From NCBI GenBank assembly GCA_005881275.1, contig VBEF01000042.1:1-64000 (forward strand): a stretch of 64,000 bases of DNA. Reading direction: 5' to 3'. The notes below the pieces were generated by a model. It worked only from the letters and a program-made list of their open reading frames with translations, had not been told where the DNA came from and ran no database searches. The stretch is from Chloroflexota bacterium. Its GTDB lineage: Bacteria; Chloroflexota; Dormibacteria; Dormibacterales; Dormibacteraceae. The position numbers were made by a program, and so were the translations under genes. This document shows positions 57,298-64,000 of this stretch, piece by piece. The number at the start of each line of letters is the position of its first letter. Position 1 is the first letter of the stretch.

Positions 57298-59808
57298 ATG
57301 GGCGCTGGGTTTGATGTCGTAGTGATCGGGGGCGGGCCGGGTGGCTACGTCGCCGCTCTGCGCGCCGCCCAGCTCGGCGCCCGGACCGCGATCGTCGAGA
57401 AGGACCGGATGGGCGGCACCTGCCTGGTGCGCGGCTGCATCCCGACGAAGGCGCTCCTTCAGTCGTCCGAGCTCTACACGCTGGCCAAGGACGGTGCGTC
57501 GTTCGGCGTGGTCGCCGACAAGATCGGCTTCGACTGGTCCAAGGCCCAGACCCGAAAGGGCGCGGTGGTCGACCAGCTGGTCAAGGGCGTCGAGGGCCTG
57601 CTCAAGGCAGGGGGCGTCAGCTCCTACAAGAGCAGCGCCCGCCTCACCGGCAAGGGCGGGGTGGCCGTCTCGGGCGACCAGCTGCAGGCGAAGAACATCA
57701 TCATCGCGACCGGTTCTGCGGTGGCCCGCATCCCGCTGCCGGGCGCGGAGCTGACGATCGACTCGGACCAGATCCTCGAGCTGAAAGAGGCGCCGCGCCG
57801 CCTGGCGGTGATCGGCGGTGGCGTGGTCGGGATGGAGTTCGCCGCCATGTTCGCCGCGTTGGGCAGCAAGGTCACCGTGCTGGAGATGCTGCCCCAGGTT
57901 CTCTCGATGGTCGACGCCGACCTCGTCACGGTCTACGCCAAGCACCTGGCCAAGCTCGGCGGCGAGATCCACACCAACAGCAAGGTCTCTGAGGTCGTCA
58001 AGCGAAACGGCGGCGTGCAGGTGCACTTCTCCACCGGCGGCGAGGGGGGCTCGGTGGACGCAGACCAGGTCCTGCTTGCCGTCGGACGGGTCCCTTACAC
58101 GCAGGGTCTTGAAGCCGAGAAGGCAGGCGTCGAGCTCGAGCGCGGGCGCGTTGTGGTAGACGACCACCTGCGCACCACGGCGGACGGCGTGTGGGCGATC
58201 GGCGACGTGATCGGCGGCATCATGCTCGCCCACGTCGCGTCATATGAGGGCGTGTGCGCGGTGGAGAACATCGCCGGCCACGCCGACCGCGTCCCCGACT
58301 ATCACGCGGCGCCCAACTGCATCTACACCGATCCCGAGATCGCGCACGTCGGACTCGGCGAAAACGAGGCGAAGGAAAAGGGAATCGCGGTCAAGATCGG
58401 GCGCTTCCCGTTCGCCGCCGCGGGTCGGGCGCTGACGCTCGGCCAGACCGAGGGTTTCGTCAAGGTCGTCGCCGACGCCGGGTCGGGGAAGCTGCTGGGG
58501 GCGCACATCATCGGACCTCGCGCCACCGACCTCATCGCCGAGGCGACGCTCGCGATCCAGAACGGCCTGACTCTGGAGCAGATCGATTTGACGATCCACG
58601 CGCACCCGACCCTGCCCGAGTCGTTCATGGAGGCGGCTCTGGCCGCGCAGGGTCGAGCGATCCACATCCCCAACAAGAGAAGTAGTCCCGCTCCACAGCC
58701 GGAGCAGTCCAACAATCAAAATCAGGAGAAGCAGATGGTCGCCCCGGTCAAGTCCTCCTCCCCACCCCCCACGCCGAGCGCGATCAACCCCAGATCCCTC
58801 GAGCTGACCAAGCAAAACCGCGACTTCCTGCTCGGCCTGCACCGCCAGATGCAGCTGATCCGAAGGTTCGAAGAGCGCGCGCAGGAGCAGTACACGAAGG
58901 CGAAGATCGGCGGCTACTGTCACCTCAACATCGGCGAGGAGGCGACGGTTGTCGGTGGCATCCTCGCCCTCAAGGCGAACGATTGGATCTTCACGAGCTA
59001 CCGGGAGCACGGCCACGCCATCGCGCGTGGAGTTGACCCGAAGGCGGTGATGGCGGAGCTGTTCGGCAAGGAAACCGGCACATCGCACGGCCGCGGCGGC
59101 TCGATGCACCTCGTCGACTACAGCCGGCGGTTCATGGGCGGCTACGGGATCGTCGGTGGGCATCTGCCACTTGCGGTTGGGGGCGCATGGGCCGTCAAGT
59201 ACCGCAAGCAGCCGGACGTCATCTTCTGCATGTTCGGCGACGGCGCCACGAACATCGGCGCATTTCACGAGTCGCTGAACATGGCGAAGGTTTTCGATCT
59301 TCCCGTGGTCTGGTTCTGCGTCAACAACCGCTACGGCATGGGCACGCCGGTCGAGAAGGCGTCGGCGGTGGCCGACATCTACAAGAGGGCGTGCGCGTAC
59401 GACATGGAGTCGATCCAGATCGACGGCATGAATCTGCGCGAGGTCATGCTGCGCACGAGCGAGATCGTCGAGAAGACCCGCAAAGACTCGGTGCCTCGCT
59501 TCATCGAGGCCCTGTGCTACCGCTTCAGGGGCCACTCGGTGGTCGACCCGGACAAGTACCGCTCGGCCGAGGACAAGGAGAAGTACCGCAAGGCGGACCC
59601 GATCGTCGCCTTCGAGCACGAGCTGGAAAAGGCCGGACTTGCCGACGAGGGCTACTTCAGGAACGTCCGGCAGGAGATCGACGCTGAGGTCCGCGACATC
59701 ATCGAGTACGCCGACCAGAGCCCGGATCCCAACCCGGAAGACCTGTACAAGTACACGTACGCGGGCCAGTGGGACAACCGGCCCGAGCTGCGGACGGAGA
59801 GGGTTTGA
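57298..59808 (+). CDS. Dihydrolipoyl dehydrogenase fused in frame to pyruvate dehydrogenase E1 alpha
   Basis: GGTCLVRGCIPTKALL; continuous frame into IRRFEERAQEQYTKAKIGGYCHLNIGEEA, GDGATNIGAFHESLN; internal ATG at 58735 preceded by AGGAGA. Confidence 0.9.
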   Translation: MGAGFDVVVIGGGPGGYVAALRAAQLGARTAIVEKDRMGGTCLVRGCIPTKALLQSSELYTLAKDGASFGVVADKIGFDWSKAQTRKGAVVDQLVKGVEGLLKAGGVSSYKSSARLTGKGGVAVSGDQLQAKNIIIATGSAVARIPLPGAELTIDSDQILELKEAPRRLAVIGGGVVGMEFAAMFAALGSKVTVLEMLPQVLSMVDADLVTVYAKHLAKLGGEIHTNSKVSEVVKRNGGVQVHFSTGGEGGSVDADQVLLAVGRVPYTQGLEAEKAGVELERGRVVVDDHLRTTADGVWAIGDVIGGIMLAHVASYEGVCAVENIAGHADRVPDYHAAPNCIYTDPEIAHVGLGENEAKEKGIAVKIGRFPFAAAGRALTLGQTEGFVKVVADAGSGKLLGAHIIGPRATDLIAEATLAIQNGLTLEQIDLTIHAHPTLPESFMEAALAAQGRAIHIPNKRSSPAPQPEQSNNQNQEKQMVAPVKSSSPPPTPSAINPRSLELTKQNRDFLLGLHRQMQLIRRFEERAQEQYTKAKIGGYCHLNIGEEATVVGGILALKANDWIFTSYREHGHAIARGVDPKAVMAELFGKETGTSHGRGGSMHLVDYSRRFMGGYGIVGGHLPLAVGGAWAVKYRKQPDVIFCMFGDGATNIGAFHESLNMAKVFDLPVVWFCVNNRYGMGTPVEKASAVADIYKRACAYDMESIQIDGMNLREVMLRTSEIVEKTRKDSVPRFIEALCYRFRGHSVVDPDKYRSAEDKEKYRKADPIVAFEHELEKAGLADEGYFRNVRQEIDAEVRDIIEYADQSPDPNPEDLYKYTYAGQWDNRPELRTERV

Positions 59809-60833
59809 TGGCGACCGCAACGCCCGCCAAGGCGCCGGCAGCAGTCGAGGACAAGCTCTACCGCGTCGCGTTGCGCGAGGCGCTCAACGAAGAGATGGAG
59901 CGCGACGACTCGATCTTCTTGATCGGCGAGGACATCGGCAAGTTCGGCGGCGCCTACCGCGTCACCGAGGGTCTGCTCGACAAGTACGGTCCGCAGCGCG
60001 TGGTCGACGCGCCGATCGCGGAAGAGGTGATCGTGGGCACGGCCATCGGCGCAGCGATGCTTGGGCTCCGACCGGTGGTCGAGATGATGACCATCAACTT
60101 CTCACTCATCGCCTACGACCAGATCGTCAACAACGCGGCGAAGATCCGTTACATGTTCGGCGGCGAGGTCAAGGTGCCGATGGTGATCCGCATGCCCGGC
60201 GGCGCGGGACACCAGCTTTCGGCCCAACACTCGCACAGCTTCGAGGTCCTCTACGGCCTGATCCCAGGTCTGCTCGTGGTCGCGCCCACGACGCCGGCGG
60301 ATGCGAAGGGCATGCTGAAATCAGCGATCCGCTCCGACAACCCGGTGATGTTCCTCGAGTCGATGAGCCTCTACAATGTGAAGGGCGAGGTTCCCCCCGG
60401 CGATTACACGACGCCCCTCGGCACGGCTGCCCTGCGACGCAGTGGCTCTGACGTGACGATCGTCGGCGTCTCCAGGATGGCCGTCCTCGCCAACGAAGCG
60501 GCGAAGCAGCTCGAGGAAGAGGACATCGACGCCGAGGTTGTCGACCTGCGCTCGATCCGTCCCATCGACTGGCAGCCCATCGTGGACTCGGTGCGCAAGA
60601 CGAGCCGCTGCGTGGTCGTCGAGGAGGGTTGGTCGACGTACGGCGTGACCGCCGAGCTCACCGCCGGCGTGCAGGAGCGGTGCTTCGACTACCTCGATGC
60701 GCCGATTCGCAGGCTGGGCGGCGCGCAGGTGCCGATGCCGTACAGCCTCGGCCTGGAGAAGGCTTCGATCCCGACAAGCGAGGACATCAAGCGCCTGGTC
60801 CGCGTAAGCCTCGGCAGGAAGCCCGATGCCTGA
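59808..60833 (+). CDS. pdhB: Pyruvate dehydrogenase E1 beta
   Basis: LREALNEEMERDDSIFLIGEDIGKFGGAYRVTEGL. Confidence 0.94.
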   Translation: MATATPAKAPAAVEDKLYRVALREALNEEMERDDSIFLIGEDIGKFGGAYRVTEGLLDKYGPQRVVDAPIAEEVIVGTAIGAAMLGLRPVVEMMTINFSLIAYDQIVNNAAKIRYMFGGEVKVPMVIRMPGGAGHQLSAQHSHSFEVLYGLIPGLLVVAPTTPADAKGMLKSAIRSDNPVMFLESMSLYNVKGEVPPGDYTTPLGTAALRRSGSDVTIVGVSRMAVLANEAAKQLEEEDIDAEVVDLRSIRPIDWQPIVDSVRKTSRCVVVEEGWSTYGVTAELTAGVQERCFDYLDAPIRRLGGAQVPMPYSLGLEKASIPTSEDIKRLVRVSLGRKPDA

Positions 60834-60843
60834 CCTCAAGAAT

Positions 60844-60938
60844 ATGAGAGGAAATCCAGATGGTTTCCTCTCATCGCGGCGTCGGCAAAGCCGACCCGGC
60901 CTGCGGCCGGGCAAGCGCCGCTGCTCTCCTTCCGGAGA
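60844..60938 (+). ncRNA. Array of four hairpins between pdhB and E2 gene, last one covering the GGAGA ribosome-binding site
   Basis: ATGAGAGGAAA/TTTCCTCTCAT, GTCGGC/GCCGAC, CCGGCC/GGCCGG, TCTCC/GGAGA. Confidence 0.7.
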
Positions 60939-60945
60939 AAGGTAA

Positions 60946-62244
60946 ATGCCAGACATAAATATGCCGAAGCTCTCCGACACGATGGAGGAGGGCACCATCG
61001 TCGAGTGGAAGAAGAAGAGCGGCGATGAGGTGAAGACCGGCGAGGTCCTGGCCGAGGTCGAGTCCGACAAGGCCACGTTCGACCTCGAGGCGGACGCGGA
61101 CGGCGTTCTGCAGATCCTCGTCGACCAGGGAGTGCCGGCCAAGATCGGCGCCCCCATCGCGCGCATCGGCGAGGCCGGGGCTGAGCCGGTGCCTCAACCG
61201 AAGGCGAAGCCCAAAGAGCCCGAAACCCCGCCCGCGGTCGCCGAGGAGCCCGCGCCGGCGCCCCCCAGCCCCTCGGGCGCGGCCCCTCCGTCCGCCTCCG
61301 CCGGACATCTCCCCACAGGTGGAGAGGAGTTGGCTACCGCGGATGGGCGGCAGGACGGTCGCGAGCTCAAGGCCTCCCCTCTGGCGCGACGCCTGGCCGA
61401 AGAGATGGGCGTCGATCTCGCCTCACTGAAGGGCAGCGGGCCGGAAGGCCGCATCGTCAAAGAGGACGTGATCGCGGCCGGCGGCTCGCGGCCGAAATCA
61501 GAGCGGCGGCGCCCTCAGCCCGCCACCGAAAGGCCCGCCGGACCTGACGTCGAGGTCATCGAGCCGTCGCGCATGCAGGCGACCATCGCGCGCCGCATGG
61601 CCGAGTCCAAGTCGACCATTCCCGAGTTCCAGGTCACAGTCGAAGCGCGCGTCGACCTGGCGGTCAGCCTGCGCCAGCAGCTCAAAGATTCCGTACCCGG
61701 CGCGGAGAAGGTGACCATGACCGACTTCCTGGTCCGGGCCTGTGCTCTCGCGCTGCGCAAGTTTCCTGAGGTCAACAGCTCGTGGGTCGACGGCAAGTTC
61801 CAGCGCAAGCGCGGAATCAACATCGGCCTGGCCGTGGCACCGAGTCAGGGCATGGGCCTGCTCGTCCCTGTCGTGCACGACGCTGACATCAAGGACCTGA
61901 TCCAGATCTCCATCGAATCGCGACAGGTGATCGAGCGCGCCCGGTCAGGCCGCCCCAACGAAGGGGACTTGAGCGGGGCGACGTTCTCGATCTCCAACCT
62001 CGGCATGTTCGGGGTCGACGAGTTCACAGCCATCATCAACCCGCCCGAGGCAGCCATCCTCGCGGTCGGCGCGATCAAAGACGTGCCTGTCGTGCAAGAC
62101 GGGAGAATCGTCCCGGGCAAGGTGATGCGCATGACGCTCTCTGTCGACCACCGCGTCTTCTACGGCGCGACCGCGGCGCAGTTCATGGCCCAGGTCAAGC
62201 GTCTGATCGAAAACCCGGTGACCCTGCTGGTCACGGTGCCGTGA
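60946..62244 (+). CDS. pdhC: Dihydrolipoamide acetyltransferase (E2)
   Basis: Lipoyl domain VESDKATFDLEADADG, peripheral subunit-binding domain, catalytic domain LSVDHRVFYGA. Confidence 0.94.
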   Translation: MPDINMPKLSDTMEEGTIVEWKKKSGDEVKTGEVLAEVESDKATFDLEADADGVLQILVDQGVPAKIGAPIARIGEAGAEPVPQPKAKPKEPETPPAVAEEPAPAPPSPSGAAPPSASAGHLPTGGEELATADGRQDGRELKASPLARRLAEEMGVDLASLKGSGPEGRIVKEDVIAAGGSRPKSERRRPQPATERPAGPDVEVIEPSRMQATIARRMAESKSTIPEFQVTVEARVDLAVSLRQQLKDSVPGAEKVTMTDFLVRACALALRKFPEVNSSWVDGKFQRKRGINIGLAVAPSQGMGLLVPVVHDADIKDLIQISIESRQVIERARSGRPNEGDLSGATFSISNLGMFGVDEFTAIINPPEAAILAVGAIKDVPVVQDGRIVPGKVMRMTLSVDHRVFYGATAAQFMAQVKRLIENPVTLLVTVP

Positions 62245-62747
62245 CCCCCGGCGAGGTCGCCGACGTCCTCGAGACGTCAGGTCAGGCTTTCGCCGGCTTG
62301 CTACGCGGTGTGACGCCAGAGGTCGCTTCGTGGCGGCCTGCGCCGGAGGAGTGGTGCATCAACGAATGCGTGGGGCACATCGTCGAGTCGGAGAACAGAG
62401 GTTTCGCAGGACGGATTCGGATCATCCTCAGCGCCGACGAGCCACAACTGGAAATCTGGGACCAGCCACATGTCGCGAAGGCGAGGGGTGACTGCGAAAA
62501 GACTCCCCAGCAGATGCTCGAAGAATTCGAACCTCTTCGCCGCGCAAGCCTCGCGTTGGTCCGTGCCTTGAAATCCGACCAGCTGCAGCGCGGTGGCGCC
62601 CATCCAAAGGTTGCTCGCCTCACCGTCGAGGACGTGCTCCACGAGTGGATTCACCACGACGCCAACCACTTGAAGCAGGCCTACGCAAACGTCCAGGCTT
62701 ACGTCTGGCCGCAAATGGGCAACGCCCAGAGGTTCAGCAGGCCCTAG
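62241..62747 (+). CDS. DinB superfamily protein
   Basis: WRPAPEEWCINECVGHIVESE...VLHEWIHHDANHLKQ. Confidence 0.8.
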   Translation: MTPGEVADVLETSGQAFAGLLRGVTPEVASWRPAPEEWCINECVGHIVESENRGFAGRIRIILSADEPQLEIWDQPHVAKARGDCEKTPQQMLEEFEPLRRASLALVRALKSDQLQRGGAHPKVARLTVEDVLHEWIHHDANHLKQAYANVQAYVWPQMGNAQRFSRP

Positions 62748-64000
62748 GCGACAGCCGCCGCCCCGGAGTCGGGCTCAACTTTGACGTCGCGGGACGCCGG
62801 CAGCATGAGGTGCATCCGAAGGTTGCCAGAGTCGTCGAAATCCGCCCACAGGCGTCCCTTCATCGCCGCCGCGAGCTCGCGTGAGATGGAGAGGCCGAGA
62901 CCGACACCCCCCGCGGCGGCGGAGCGCGAAGGATCAGCCCGGTAGAAGCGGTCAAACATGCGGTCGGGGTCGGGCCGGTGCTGGCCGGCGGAATTGGACA
63001 CGATCGTTTCGACCGCGCCTCCGCTCAGGCGGGCGGCGACGTTGACGGTCGATCCTGCAGGCGCGTACTTCACGGCGTTGTCCAGCAGGTTGTCGAGGAT
63101 CTGATGCAATCGCTCCGGGTCGGCCGCAACCGGCGGGATATCGTCCGGCACGCTGAGGTTGAACGACAGCCTGCGTGAGCCGGCGCGCGGTCGGACGATC
63201 TCGAGCTCTTGCTGCAGATGGCCGCCCAGGTCGACCGCGGTGATGTGCATCGAGATCGAGCCCGCTTCGACGCGTGCCAGGTCGAGCAGCTCCTGCGCCA
63301 TGCGCAGCACGCGCTCGGATTCCTCGTGCACGATCGTCGCCGCGCGGGTTCGCTCCACATCGCTCAGCAGGCTTCCATCGACCAGCGCTTGACTGAATCC
63401 GATCAGGCTCGTCAGCGGTGTCTTCAGCTCGTGCGAGACGTTGGCCAGAAAATCTCGCTGCGCCTTGCGCGCCCGCTCCACGGCTTCGCCCATGCGATTG
63501 AACGCGGCCCCGACCATCCCGATCTCGCCAGGGCCCTTGATGCTGACGCGGCGCGAGTAGTTGCCCGCGGCAATGTCTTCAGCCGCGGCACCGAGCTGCG
63601 TCAGCGGCCCGGTCATCGACTGGCTGATCAACAGCGTGAGCAGCATCGCCACCACGAGCGCCGCGCCTCCCGCCTCGAGCAGCCTGCTCGCCAGCTCGCC
63701 GGCGGCCGCCGACGCCGCGAACGTCTGCGGTTGGGCGAGCACCACGAAGCTCGCGTGGAGCGGATCTTGGCCCGGTGGTATCTGCTGCGCGGCGGTGAAA
63801 TATGGGTGACCGTCGAGCGAGTATCGACCCGGCGCGCCGGCTCCGACCGAGACCTGCCGGCCCAGCAAGGAATCCTGGCTGTCGAAGACGACCGAATGGT
63901 CGGAGCGCAGCAGCAGCAGCCGGTTCCCGCTCAACGTAGGTACGACGAGGCCGGTCAGGCGATCGACAAAATCGCTCGGCGTGTCCAGGCCAGGTCGCGG
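62744..64000 (-). CDS. Sensor histidine kinase (5' end beyond window)
   Basis: HAMP, NVSHELKTPLTSLIGFSQALVDG, DNLLDNAVKYAPAGS, GGVGLGLSISRELAAAM; frame open to window end. Confidence 0.92.
   Translation of the reverse strand, partial: PRPGLDTPSDFVDRLTGLVVPTLSGNRLLLLRSDHSVVFDSQDSLLGRQVSVGAGAPGRYSLDGHPYFTAAQQIPPGQDPLHASFVVLAQPQTFAASAAAGELASRLLEAGGAALVVAMLLTLLISQSMTGPLTQLGAAAEDIAAGNYSRRVSIKGPGEIGMVGAAFNRMGEAVERARKAQRDFLANVSHELKTPLTSLIGFSQALVDGSLLSDVERTRAATIVHEESERVLRMAQELLDLARVEAGSISMHITAVDLGGHLQQELEIVRPRAGSRRLSFNLSVPDDIPPVAADPERLHQILDNLLDNAVKYAPAGSTVNVAARLSGGAVETIVSNSAGQHRPDPDRMFDRFYRADPSRSAAAGGVGLGLSISRELAAAMKGRLWADFDDSGNLRMHLMLPASRDVKVEPDSGAAAVA

Noticed and set aside
58240-59820. 526-aa minus-strand ORF
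   Set aside because: Fully antisense to lpd-pdhA with clear conserved protein sequence on the plus strand; low-complexity R/D/V-rich composition typical of high-GC shadow ORFs

Overview
High-GC bacterial chromosome segment, almost fully coding, dominated by conserved housekeeping genes. The gene content looks Chloroflexota/Dormibacterota-like, but that placement is a low-confidence inference. Gene order: pheT, cvpA-like, tyrS, yebC-ruvC-ruvA-ruvB, secD-secF, rimP-nusA-ylxR-infB-rbfA-nrnA-truB-ribF, a glpB/AGPS-like/lipid-kinase trio, ggt, rpsO-pnp, dapB-asd-dapA, udg, rnj, ftsK, pgsA-cinA fusion, recA-recX-rny-ymdB-spoVS-miaB-mutS-mutL-miaA, dapL, hflX, lexA with divergent LysM gene, a small ORF plus LAGLIDADG gene, mntP, acd-tetR, pyrF/LOR-OCD/TauE halves, nadE, lpd-pdhA fusion, pdhB, pdhC, DinB-like, and a histidine kinase cut by the window end. 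No rRNA, tRNA or CRISPR array was recognised. Most interesting observations: (1) an SOS regulatory map in which LexA-type boxes sit inside 17-bp promoter spacers with identical geometry at recA, a YneA/Rv2719c-like LysM gene, and a previously unrecognised operon encoding a 121-aa protein plus a free-standing LAGLIDADG protein; (2) an 18-bp palindrome GGATAGTCCGGACTATCC present as pairs exactly 42 bp apart at three intergenic loci; (3) several genes whose conserved N-termini begin at 4-nt stop/start overlaps with non-canonical codons (CTGA, ATAA, ATAG, GTAG); (4) structured RNA candidates in the pnp, rny and pdhC leaders; (5) lesions in two normally essential genes, infB and nadE, that need read-level checking; (6) ORF fusions PgsA-CinA and E3-E1alpha.
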